The translations under genes and the position numbers were made by a program. The notes beneath the pieces were generated by a model that saw nothing but the letters and a program-made list of their open reading frames with translations, was not told the DNA's origin and searched no databases. From Cercophora sp. LCS_1 (lineage: Eukaryota > Ascomycota > Sordariomycetes > Sordariales > Lasiosphaeriaceae), in NCBI GenBank assembly GCA_036250225.1, contig JAPZLL010000036.1, positions 248,001-312,000 of the forward strand: 64,000 nt of DNA, in the 5' to 3' direction. Below are positions 1 through 11,300 of the stretch, one piece after another; within the stretch, counting starts at the first letter, position 1; each line of letters begins with the position of its first letter.

Positions 1-1359
1 GCAGCCAAAAAAACAAAAGCAAAAAAAAAAAAAAACAAGTTTGCCGGGTACAATAAAAACGACAACGACAGCTTGCATGACTCCGAGAGGAGCGGTTTGA
101 ATCTCACCAGTGTGGCTGCACCCAATGTATCCATCCCCTCAACTACAAGCCCCCCGTTTCCAGAGTCCACCCCAAACTCCACCAACCGCAAAAGAACAAG
201 GACATCCCAACAGCCAACTGCTAAAACGAGGTTTAAACGCCGCCCATATACTCGAAAGTGGACCCTGAAGGCCAACAACACAACCCCTCCTCCTCAAACG
301 ACACCACCCAAAACACTCCCACCTTGGGTTTTTCTTCCCAAACCCCAAACCTTTACCTCCCCAACCAAATAAAGAACTCAGCCCTTCCCTCTCCAACCCA
401 CAGCTCTTGATGCCCCGCCCTTTCCTCCCCCAAGACACCCCCTCACAAAGAACACAACACCCAGCGGCCCGCCCCTCACACGTCTCCTTTGTTCAAGCCC
501 GCCAAGCCCGACGTTCCATCGGCACTAGCGCGCCCAGGGTCCCGCTGCACCGTTGCACCCGCGCGCCAAGAACAGTTTAGATCCGGGCTTCCACGTGGAA
601 ATTTTGCTTTAGCGACCCTGTCAATCCGCACCCGCCCGCCCACCAGGACCCGCATCCAGCAGACCCCTCATCACGGGTCCCCCGCTTCGGCCCCGCGCTT
701 TGGCCGGTTGGCGATGGCGGGGTGGGAAGAGGGCTTTCCTTTTCCAGCAAATCCTTTCCAGCAAATACACACGGAATTATTGAAGTGTAGAAACATTGAC
801 GATTCTGAGTGGGATTGTGAAAATACATGATTTTTTTTTCTCATTTGCAAGTGCTGTGCTGATGTCAGAGAGATTGTTTGATAAGGTGTGGCAGAGCAAG
901 TCAGACACACTATCGCGTTGCTACTTAGCACAGTCTGCATTCGCAGATTACCTAACTTACATGTCGGAGAACCCTTAACCAGATTGTCCGACTAGACTAA
1001 CAAGACATGCGAAAAAAGACAGGACCAACCAACCAGCCCGTTATGACTGCAGCCTACCGACCCGACGATGCATGGTATATAACCCGAAGAACCGCAAAGG
1101 AACCCTTTCCTACTTACTCCTTGACGCCACCCGTTCCGGAACCAATGATCAAATATTACAAGGTGTGCCGTCGACAGCGAAATCGCGCTGGCAAACCAGC
1201 AGTGGGTTATTGTGACCACTCCCGTCACTCTCCGCCCTTTTTTGCGCCATCGACATGGACATCTGCCTTGATATAGATTTCTCCATGTTGGCAGTTGCAT
1301 GTCCTTTCCACTTCGACTTTCGCCTCGAGGCGGATCTCCTTTCCGTCAACATCAAGCTC
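1..1359. other. Noncoding left flank with strand-skewed stretch
   Basis: No coding region can be supported here. The window opens with a run of 15 A at 21-35. From about 60 to 480 the plus strand is rich in A and C and poor in G, the kind of asymmetry seen in fungal 5' leaders and promoters. The open frames on both strands are short, overlap one another and show no recognisable domain. From about 1250 the DNA approaches the 3' end of the minus-strand gene that follows, so its terminator and 3' UTR probably lie in the last few hundred bases. Confidence 0.6.
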
Positions 1360-2583
1360 CTAGCTTCGACGCAGGGAAAGGAGGCTTGCGGCACCGCGGG
1401 CGCTACTCGAAAGGTGGATCTCATTCTCCGGTCTGTTCCGTTTCGGCGTGGTAGGCCGATTTGGGAGGGGAGTGCGCTGTTGCGGTCGCTGCTCGGGACG
1501 TGTGCTGGGCAGCCTCGGCAACCCGTCACTTTCGCTGCTGTCGGTTTTCTCCGCTTCCGCGGTTTCGTCGTCATCCTCCTCAATCATGCCCCTGCGCTCT
1601 TCGACCACGCGAATTGCCGAAGAAGATGGCGCAAGACCCTTGGTCCTATTCAACGCTGCTCGTGCTCGCTCCTCCATGGCTCGTACCACTGCCCGGAGTA
1701 CATCAGGTGGCGCCCCCGAGACTCTGCCTGCCTTGTCACCAGGCGCGAGGCCAGCACTGAAACGGCCGTCATAGAGGGGACGACGAGGTGGTGGTGATGG
1801 CCTCCTGAGCTGTTCGAAAGGCACGCTGACTTGGTTCGTTTCAACCTTGTAGCTGGCGAGCTTCAACCGAGAATCTATTTGACCCCTCAGGTAAGAAAGT
1901 TTCTGCTTGATCTGTTAGCTGACTTTCAACCCCGCGATTCTATGAGGACGTACGGCGTTCAGCTCGGATGTATTCAGGCTCGGCCCTGGCCGTTCGGGAA
2001 TCGGAGCCCGGGGTTGTACCCTTACTGCTGCAGGCGCATCTGGCTCTGTGATAGCTGTGGCCTGCGAAGTATCGGCCTCAGAGTTATCAAAGATTGTTGA
2101 AGCGGCGGGTGACAGAGGAGAGAGGGGTCGCTGTTGACTGTCGTCATTGTCGGTCGCTGCACATCGGCCCTCATCATTGTCGACGGCAGAATCAACCTAG
2201 CAATTGGCTCGAGTTAGAATGTAGTCGATAAAAGTGCGCAGGAAGACAGCACGCACTTGACGTTCGGGGACATCCTTCTCGCTCGGACGAGTCTTCTTTC
2301 TTGGACTCTCCTCTTCGGCTTGATTTGTGGGAAGAGCGCGTTTCTTCGTGTTCTCCTTTACCGGTGAGCTATTGGGCGGCGATTGGGGACCCAGGTCGGC
2401 CCTTGGCCGGAGGTGCTCCTGGGCAGCTGAGACCTGGAGTTTCGAAGCTGGGAACACGCGTTGCTGCACGTTCTCGACACCCATGGCCTTGGTCCCTGTG
2501 TGAAGCTGCGATGACTTGGGAGATGGCATGTTAGGGTGTATCTCCCCAAGCACGCGTCTTTTGACGGGCGAGGTCGCGTCCAT
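1360..2583 (-). CDS. Whi5/Nrm1-like G1/S transcription repressor (GTB motif)
   Basis: Predicted repressor of G1/S or MBF-type transcription. Three exons: 2257-2583, 1954-2196 and 1902-1360, joined by introns with GTGCGT and GTACGT donors and CTAAC branch points; both junctions are phase 0 and give 370 aa. The start is the ATG at 2583 (an in-frame TTG lies just upstream). The protein begins MDATSPVKRRVLGEIHPN and has many S/T-P sites, as expected of a CDK substrate. The diagnostic part opens exon 3: KLSYLRGQIDSRLKLASYKV followed by ETNQ, which matches the Whi5/GTB motif that binds SBF/MBF. The motif is only visible after splicing, because an upstream stop sits in intron 2. The rest is low-complexity, rich in S, P, R and E. 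Whi5 and Nrm1 cannot be told apart from sequence alone. Confidence 0.72.
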
Positions 2584-3750
2584 GGTGCGGTCGGTAGACA
2601 AGCAAGATCAAGAGCTTGGTGGTGTAACGCTGCTACGCGGCTGGTCACGCTTGTTGACACTGCGAAAGAAGTCGGGGCGGGAGGAACGAGCTGGAGGATC
2701 GGACTGAGAAAAGACTATATAGGAAAAGTGGAAGGGGGAAAATTGCAAACGTGCAGAGGAGGTACACGAGAGTTCACGATCAACGCGTGAAGCAGTGGAG
2801 GCTTGCGCCGGTCTCAAGGGTAAGGTGGAGAATGGGGGTGGGCCTGGTGGAGTTGGGCATTTAACGCGTCTGCCGGCGCGGTGTTGGGGGGTATTTACAC
2901 GCCCAGCTTTTTTACTTACAGTGCACCCCAATGCGGCCCTCACCGCCTTGGCTGCTGGCGTAGAAGGCGGGGTGTTTCATTCACATCATCTTCAGTTGAT
3001 CAGCGATCGGTAATCCCTGCGCCATGCCAACGAAACACTCAAGGACTCTCTGCAAGAACAAAAGCGTTACATGATAACTTTCGGTTTCTTATTACGACCC
3101 ATACAAGATACATGCAGGGACTGGTGTGTCCCAAACTATTTTAGCACCCCGGGCAATTGACAACGTTGCCATCCTCCACTTGTCTGAAGGGCCTGACCAG
3201 TCCAACAACATCAAAACGAAACAGAAAATGTAATACCAACAGCAGCTGCAAATCCTGATTCATGTGTAAAAAGAGTTACGGGTATCACCCCACGCCCATT
3301 CCTCCAGAAGTACCTGCTCGTCCAAACTCCGTCCGAGTACAAACACAGGCAGGCGTCAGACAGACAGGTATATGACCGCCTGGCACAAGAAACATGTTGC
3401 CAAACACACTGGCGAGGCGAAACGATTGCCACAGTGATAATAAAAAATAGCAGATAATAGAAACCAAGTAACCGCTGTGGCCTTATTGGGCCGTACCCGA
3501 TAGTTACCAGAGAGTATGAACCTCATCCGAAAACGCCGTGTTCCCATTCGCTTTTTCCGCCACGACCGGCCGATGCTCATCCCCTTCATTAAGTCCGCCG
3601 TGAACCTGTGCAACTCCACCAACCCGCGTAGAGCCCGGTCCATATCGATCCGTGTCTTCATTTCCCATTGTCGTTTCTGAAAACGCCACATGCTGTTGCA
3701 TCTCCAAAGGAAAACCGCTGGCATGTCAGCGCCCCTTGTCTTGTTGGATT
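2584..3750. other. Intergenic between Whi5-like gene and Med15
   Basis: Both neighbours are on the minus strand, so this stretch holds the promoter and leader of the Whi5-like gene (nearest 2584) and the 3' UTR of Med15 (nearest 3750). Short open frames on both strands overlap each other and carry no recognisable domain. No RNA gene or repeat is seen. Confidence 0.6.
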
Positions 3751-6700
3751 CTATGCCATGTCCATCGAATAAGGTGACGGATCAAATTGGTAGGGCTTCG
3801 AGAAATCATTCATCATATCATCGAGTCCCGTGAATTGAAAGGACTCATTACCCATGAGATCGTTATCCAACGAGTCGTACGCCTCCATGTTGATGCTGCT
3901 CATGTCGAGGAGCATGTTTTCATCCATAGGCTGCCAGTTTAGATCAATATCCAGGTTTGCAGTCTCGGAGATATCGCTGTTGGGCTCGGATGCCCCGCTA
4001 TCTTTGCTTGATTCGGGGGTATCATTTGGTGTCGACGACCTGTATCCAGTAAAATCACCCAGCAAGCTCCCAGTGATGGTTTCCATCGGAGCAAAGCTGG
4101 CGAAGAGGCTCTGGGGGTCGATTGTCGAATTGGCCCAAGGATCCTCCATGTGCCCAAGCGACATATCGGCATCCTGTCGGCCCACGAGCTTGCTGTCCTC
4201 GAGCCTCGGCGTTCCCTCGCTCTTTATGCCAGCCATCTTGCCCGGTGTTGCATTGTTGCCTGCCGCGCTGCCTTGCCTCCTCATCGAGCCATCCCTCGAC
4301 ATGGGGGTTGCCGCAGATTCAACTTTGCCAACTGGGGCCTGGCCTTGCCGAGAGAGTGTCGCCTTCATAGGCGGAGCCGAGGATTGTCCTATTTCCTGGT
4401 CGCTAGTCTTCACGTGCGCTTGCGGGCTGCCCGTGGGATGCGAATTTGCCCACTCCCCAACAGAATCTTCAAAGAACTTGAACGGGTCCTCAAATGGTTT
4501 GACGTGCTCCTCTTGGTGATGAGCGTTGCGTGCCTCCTCTGTCGGGAAGCCAGATGCGTGCCATTCGCAGTCTACGTCAGGGCAAGGGAACAACTTCGGC
4601 TGCGGCTTGGCAGCTTCAGGGACCGGGGCGGGAACCGGTTGTCTTCTAAGATCCGGAGAGGATACCTTGGGTTGAGGGGAGGCGCCAGGTGGGACTGAGG
4701 GCGATGATGTCTGGCCTGGCTGGCTCGATGGATTCGGCTTTTGCTTCTTTCGGGCTGGTGGCGGCTGAGCAAGGTTGGCATGCGTGACTTTGGGCGCCGA
4801 GAAGTAGGTGGGCTCTCCCGTCGGTTGTGCTTTCTGATTCCCAATAGGATACGGGGGCTGCGTTGACGTGGGTGCCGCCGGTGGCTGTCCAGACCGAGCA
4901 GGTGCCCGATTTTGAGCCTGCGCTTGGGTATGAGGCTGATTTCCACCTGGGCCAGCGGTTGCGAGTGAGCCGGCAGGTTGCTGGCTAGCCGATTCAACTC
5001 CCGGCTTCAAGATTGCTTGCTGAAGGTCTCTATGTATCCCCGCGACGGTATTGTAGATTTGGTCAAGTTCAGACATGCTTATCGTGAGGGGATCTCGGAA
5101 CGTTTGCATCTTTTCGCCATCTTGGAACTGACGAATGAGTTTGAATCGCTGGGATGGGGTTAGTGTGTGCTTTGAACCTGATAGGTAAAACTTACACCGC
5201 TGAAGAAACGCCGAATTTTCGTTTCGTCCTTTGTCAAGTGATAGTGTCGAGGCAAAGAGTTTCCAATGCTATTGATCAACTTCATCGTCCCTTGTATCTT
5301 GTTCCGCGCCTTGGCGACATCTGCTGGAGACATCGGCACCTCCTGCTCTAGTGGTGCTTGTAGGGCATTCCTTTGTTCCTCCTGTCCGATCCTCTTGACG
5401 GAAGCCGCATCGTCTGCTGTTTGTGGAAGCTGTTGGTACTGCATTTGCTGCCTGCTGCGCACCCATGCCTCGTACTTGATTCTTTGGTCCGGTGGGAGCT
5501 TGGCGATCTGCTCTGGCGTCAGGTTTGGCGGGCGCCGCTCGGGCTGGGATTGAGGTCGCTGAGTATTCGAGTTTGGCTGGCCTGAAGCGTCTGCCGTCTC
5601 ATCTGAGTTGGGACGCTTCTTCGAGACGGTGGCTGGAGAAGGGTTGGGCGGAGTGGGTCGTGACTGAGGCGGCCGGGCATTTTTCAATGTGGCAGAGCCC
5701 GGCGCCGACACGTCCGTCTCGTGGGCTGTCCCTGGCTTCTGTGCTGCAGTTGGCCGTGCGTTCGCGGTGACGGGGGTTGGTGGCAGAGCGGCCGCTGGCT
5801 GGGGAGTAGGAACGGCTCCGGTTTGCGTCAGGGGCTTCTGATTAGCCAATCCCTGGCCCGTTTGCTGCGCCGCTGCCCATTGTTTCCTCGCCTCTTGTTC
5901 CTTGAGGTTCCTGAGAAGGAGGCCAAGCTGCTGGTCCGAAACATTGAGAAATCGGTCCCCGTGGGTCACCCTGGCGTGGTCTATATCCCGTTGAGTGACC
6001 GTGACCGCGAACCCTGGCGGCAAAAGCGAACCCGGGCCCTGATTCTGTTGGATAGAGCCAGGAGTGTTCTGGCCGGCGTTCGGGGTAGCCTGAACCTGTC
6101 CGTCTTGCATGGCGGCTTGTTGCTTCGCTCCTTGCATCACCTTGCTAGTCCACAATGCCTTAAATTGTGTCATCTGCACGTGCTGGATTTGGTGCTGAAT
6201 TTGTGGGACGTTTTGGTTCACGAATACTTTGACTTGACCCCATTTCCTGTATTCCGGCGGCATGTTGTGTTGATTACGCAACTGGGTGATGACGGAGGCC
6301 GGAGCATCCATGCTGTCCATCGACAATCGGGTCGAGGGAGCTGCAATCGCGGCTGCAAACCGAGCGCTCAAGTCATGGGCTTGGCCCATCTGCATGTTGG
6401 GCATACCGGGGGTTGTCACCGCGCCAGATGGCTGCGGTGTGTTGTTGCCCATTGAGAGTTGGTTGGCAGCGTTGGCCATGGGTCCTGGCTGAGGTTGCCC
6501 CAAGCTGCCTCCCACACCAGGTCCCGGGTGCTGCTTCGGGCCCTGTACCCCGTTGGCCATAGCGTTGCGCGTCTGTTGCCACTTGGTCAACAGCTCCTGG
6601 AGCTTGGCCTCGGGCAACCCCATTTGTAGTGCCACTTGGGCACGACTGTCGGGGTTCATCGCCGCCATCTGCAGAAGCGCAGGGTTTAGGGCCCTCTGAT

Positions 6701-8314
6701 TGGCCTGATGATTGAATTGCGGGTTGAACATTCCCGCTCCCTGCTGAGTATTCGGGGGTTGTCCCACAGCCTGTTGCATGGGGATCGGAGGTTGCGTCAT
6801 TGGCGTATTCAAATTTGGCATTCCTGGGCTATGGGAGTTAGGCGGAGGCCCGCCGAGTCCTCCAGGTCGACCTGGTATCGCAGGTTGACGGTTCATCCCC
6901 TGAGGCCCCCGCGCGGCAGCTGGGTTGAATCCCTGCGGCATTTGCGGTCGGGACATCGGGGTGAGGCCTTGGGGGATGTTTGCTTGGGGCTGTGTTGGTA
7001 ATCCGTTCATTGGACCCGGCGTGGCGTTTCGACCAGCTGGATTTCCCGGGACCACCGGGAGTCCGTTCTGCTGAGCAATGAAGCCTATTTGCTGCTCGGT
7101 GCGAATGGCATCCATGTTCGCGAACAGCTGCCCGTCGCCCACGCCAGGCTGCGACCCGAGTGCGTTCGCCAAACCTTGTTGACCTGCTTGCTGCTGCTGT
7201 TGTTGGCGCATCTGCTGCTGAAGTTGTTGTTGCTGAAGAGCGTTCGGCGGCATACCAGGATTTCGCTGTTGCTGCTGCTGCATCAACCTCATCTGGAGAC
7301 CTGTTCGAAAAGAGTTGAACGCGTCGTGTTGAAAATACGCCATGGCCGGGTCGTTGCTGGCATTCATCGGCCCAACGGGCATGGCCTTGGGTCCCAGCAT
7401 CTGCCTCGCCTTGGCCTTGTCTGCATCGGAGGCTTGGGAATACTTCATCCTGGCTTGATTCATCACCCTTTCCTTGTCCTGCGGGCTAAGCTGACTGAAG
7501 TTTTGGGGTATCGCTAGGCCGTTGATGGTTTGGGGGACGCCCTGTGGTCGCGGCTGGGCACCGGTCGGCATTCCGAAAGGTCGCTGGTCTGGTCGGTTCT
7601 GGCCCATGGCAGGATTCACCATCCCCATCCCAAGCCCCGCTTGCGGCTGCTGCGGGATCTGCGAGACCTGCATCGGATGTTGGAGGTGCTGGAACCCCTG
7701 CTGGGTTGGCTGCCCCATCCCTCTCATCTGATTCATCATGAGCTGCTGCTGTTGTTGCGCGTGTTGTTGTTGGACAAGCTGGGCTTGTCGAGCAGCGTTG
7801 GCGGTGATTTGGTTTTGGAGTTCGGGGGCGTTTTCTTGACGTCGTTTGACGAGATCGGCAAGCTTCTGGTTCATGGCGGTTTCGTATGATTGCTAGTGAC
7901 AAGTCAGCATTTGTTGCCCCACCTCCTCTCCATCACCCAGCGCAATGATTGCCTACCTTGTCTGGGGACGTCAAAAACGCCTTTTTCTCAGATTCAATCC
8001 CGAAGTTCGTGACCTTGTGCCATTCTGCTTGGGGCATGGCAAGAAGGAGGTTGGAGATACTGCAAAATGGTTAGAAGAATGCTGGCAGGGAGCACTAAGC
8101 GGGTGGCTTGGGGGGCGTCTCACAAATTCAGCGTTTTCCCGAGCCGTTCCTGCATTGGCACCTGAGCATGCCACGGAGCGCCGCCAGCACCATGGGAATT
8201 CATAATCGCCTGCAACACCTGCTGGCTCATCTGCTGCCGCTGCATATTCTGTTGTTGGTGCTGCTGCTGCATCATCAACTGGCCGTTCGCGGCCATCGGC
8301 ATGTTGGCGGCCAT
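3751..8314 (-). CDS. med15: Mediator tail subunit Med15 (KIX domain, C-terminal zinc-finger motif)
   Basis: Subunit of the Mediator tail, which carries activator signals to RNA polymerase II in the nucleus. Four exons: 8124-8314, 7957-8059, 5196-7892 and 3751-5148. Junction phases agree and give 1462 aa. The start ATG at 8314 begins MAANMPMAANGQ, followed by a Q/M-rich stretch. Residues about 50-115, assembled across three exons, resemble the Med15 KIX domain (ISNLLLAMPQAEWHKVTNFG, then ESEKKAF and SYETAMNQKLADL). The middle is a long Q/N/P/G-rich region with polyQ runs. Around residues 930-1040 is a conserved helical segment (ARNKIQGTMKLINSIGNSLP to TISMSELDQIYNTVAGIHRDL) crossing the last intron. 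Near residues 1184-1214 there is a C2H2-type pattern. The tail is acidic and ends FDPSPYSMDMA. Family assignment rests on the KIX-like region and composition. Confidence 0.78.
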
Positions 8315-11300
8315 CGCCGCAAAACCAAGATGCCGTCAGCCCTCGAATGTTGGTCTCTGTCGCAACACGCGCGAATGCTGGACTATTGTGAAAAGACTAG
8401 ACCGGCTGGGCGTTTGTTGAGCGGTCCGGTGCGGAGGAACGAACCAAGAGTCGCACAGCACACGCGGCGGCCAAGGAAAACAATCTTGGAAATGCCCTGG
8501 CCCTTGCGCCGAGGCAAGAAGCCGTCAACTGGCTGCAAGTTGCCTTAACGTAACCCAAAGGTGTCCATATAAGAGCGTCCGTTCGTGCAACCCGGACGGC
8601 TTTCCAGGTGGGCTGCGAGTGGCAGGGTTGCACCTCGAGCACCAGATGACTTTACCCGAGCGCGCGAGAAACCACAGTGCCTGGGAACCAGGAACAGTAG
8701 ATAGACAGCAATTGGTGCTAGTCCAAAGTCTCGTGCAGGACAGCAAGCCGGCTTTCCTACGGAGCAGTCTTCACCCACAGCGAAGAAAGTACCGTACCGA
8801 GTGGGATAGGCCGAGAGAGGCTCGGATTCCAGGTGAAGTAGTAATCCTGCTGCGGCGTCGATCTTGGGTCTTGCAACGCTGAGACCCAAGTTGTAAATCC
8901 CTCGCAAACCAACCTCCTCTTCGGGGGCGGATTTTCAGGTTAGAGTAGAAACGTTCCGACAGCGCCAAATGGATAGGTCGCTCGCGGGTCGGGTGGGTAC
9001 GAGGTCGACAACAACGGATGCGATCGGGTCTCGGGCGTCGCTGAATAACGGCTTCGATCTGACCGGTGGGTATCGAGAGCGGAGATGGCGCTACGATGCA
9101 GCGTTGCGTTGGCGCCGACGATTCCACCAACCTTGATTCCGGATGTTAAGCGGACTTGTGCACCAGTGCGTGACGTGAGGGGACGAAAACAATGGTGTTT
9201 GTGGGTGCGCGTTGGGGAGGAGAGAAGCTGCGCGGAGGTTGAAGTGCCCTGGGCGGTATGTGGATATGCTTGGTGGGTTCCGGGTTAGCCTACGAAGGGC
9301 GTCGCAGGTGGCGGCGAGACTGATGTAAGTTAAAAAAAAAAAGAGAATAAAGAAGTTCAAATGTCAAACTACAAGAATGACCTCTGAAATGCCACGTGCG
9401 ACAGTCTAGCAGCAGCTTGGAAAAGTGAAAGGTGAGGGCGAGATGCCGGGGATGAGGTCGCAAAATCAAGGCGTGAGAGGAGAGAGGAGTGGTGTGCCCA
9501 GGAAGAGATGGGAAGGGGAGGAAAGAACCTGGAAGGCGATGGCGGATGCCGCTCGACAGCCAGTGTCAGACTGGCTCTGGGTCTGGAGGCGGGACCCAGT
9601 GACTGCAAGTGCGCCAAGCGGCGTGTACCTGCGGGTACCGGAGAGTACCAAGCGACGCTTGGTCTGTTGCGGCTAGCGCTAAGCAGGGCGGCAAAAGACA
9701 GACGTGCAAGGTCGTGAAGTGCGCTGCCCGCCCTCCACGGCGCGCTTTTGCTGGGATTGAAGCGCCCACAAGACTGCAGACCAGAGAATGGGCAATTGGC
9801 CTCATTGAATTTCCCTACTGTCTATTCCTAGGCTATGTTCTGTCCTATGCAAAGAGAAATATCAAGCTCGGTTGGGTGCGTCAACGTCGTTGGCATTTAC
9901 CATAAGGCCAAGCAGCTCAAGGGTACCTAGCTGTTCGGCAGGTCAGGTCCCGGCATTCAGAGCAAGGTCAAGTCGCCCACGAAAAACACCGTTCTGCCAC
10001 CTGGATGAAAACCATCCCTTCTCGCTCTGACAACAGACAAACTGGCACCACCTTTACGATGACCATATAAGCCTCAAATTTTGAGATAAATGAGTTGACT
10101 CGGCCTTTCCACTATATGCTGTCGAGTCTCTGCATTTGAAGCGTTATGAGCGGGTGTCCGCGGTGAATGTTCTTTCTTGTCACCGCCTGACCAATGCAAA
10201 TCCACACACGAAATCCAGCCGACGCCGCCTCGAGTGGTCTTTACTGACAGTCTTGTAATTTTTTTTTTTCCAAACTCATAACAAAATCCTCTAGAATTCA
10301 AGCACCGAATACATTGGCTATATGTCCCAGAACATTGCGAGTTATGCGCATATCCAGTTGAATACCTCTTCAGATTTTCGCTGTGCCGTTTATTTTGTCA
10401 GAGATGTGCCAGGGCGACGACGAGGGTGCCCTGTAGACCACTGCCGTGGGAGGTGGTGGGCAAGGAAGCGTTCCTCGCAACCTCCAACTCACGTTGATGA
10501 GGTAGCTAACATAAACAGCAGAGGCCCAAAAGCTTCCAGAGCGTACAGGCGGGAAGACAAAACCCACGGAATGCGGGCAATTCCACTCCCCTGTGCAAAG
10601 CGCAGCAGCGCTCTCGTCAATCAAAAACATGCAGACACATGAGATGCGCCCACGATCAATCACTCCACCAGCCGACAGCAATCGAGTGGGAGGGTCCGGG
10701 ACGCGCCCCCTGCCTCGACGGGCTTCAGAAGCGAGCAGGGGTCGACGGTCCCCAGACTTGAAAACCCGAACCCAAGCCACGGACAGCAGAAACCAAGCAG
10801 CGAAGGGAGACTCAATTGAAGCACAGCAAACACGCGATCTTCCAGTGACCCGGCGCCAGACGGCCCAAACAACGCTGAATTACGTGGAAGACGTATGAGC
10901 GTGAAAAAGGCAAAATGCCCTGGTGGATGGACGAGTCCCTTGAGCCACATTTCGGGTGGGTGGGATACCTTGAGAGTGGAGGGGCACAGAGGTACCCTCC
11001 GGTACTGCGCAATACCTCAGGTACAAGGACGACATCGACCAGGGAGGCCAGGGAAGACCAGACGAAGTGCGACAGCCCGCAAGAAGAGCACTCCAGAAGA
11101 CCATGCAAATCGGCTTGTATCTGATGGTGGCATTGCCATTCACCTCGTGAGAGCCAACCAGAGCCCGGGGCAGAGACACAACGAGCTGGACTTAGCTGTG
11201 CAAAAAAGGCTGTCTGGTTTATCGCTGCCTGCCCTGTACAACAAAACACCCCGCCGATTCAGCGACGCCCGTCTGGGATGGCACAAAACCGGAAACCCAG

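Noticed and set aside
3854..4519. 221-codon plus-strand frame within Med15
   Set aside because: Antisense to a coding exon with acidic, Ser-rich sequence; a mirror artefact.
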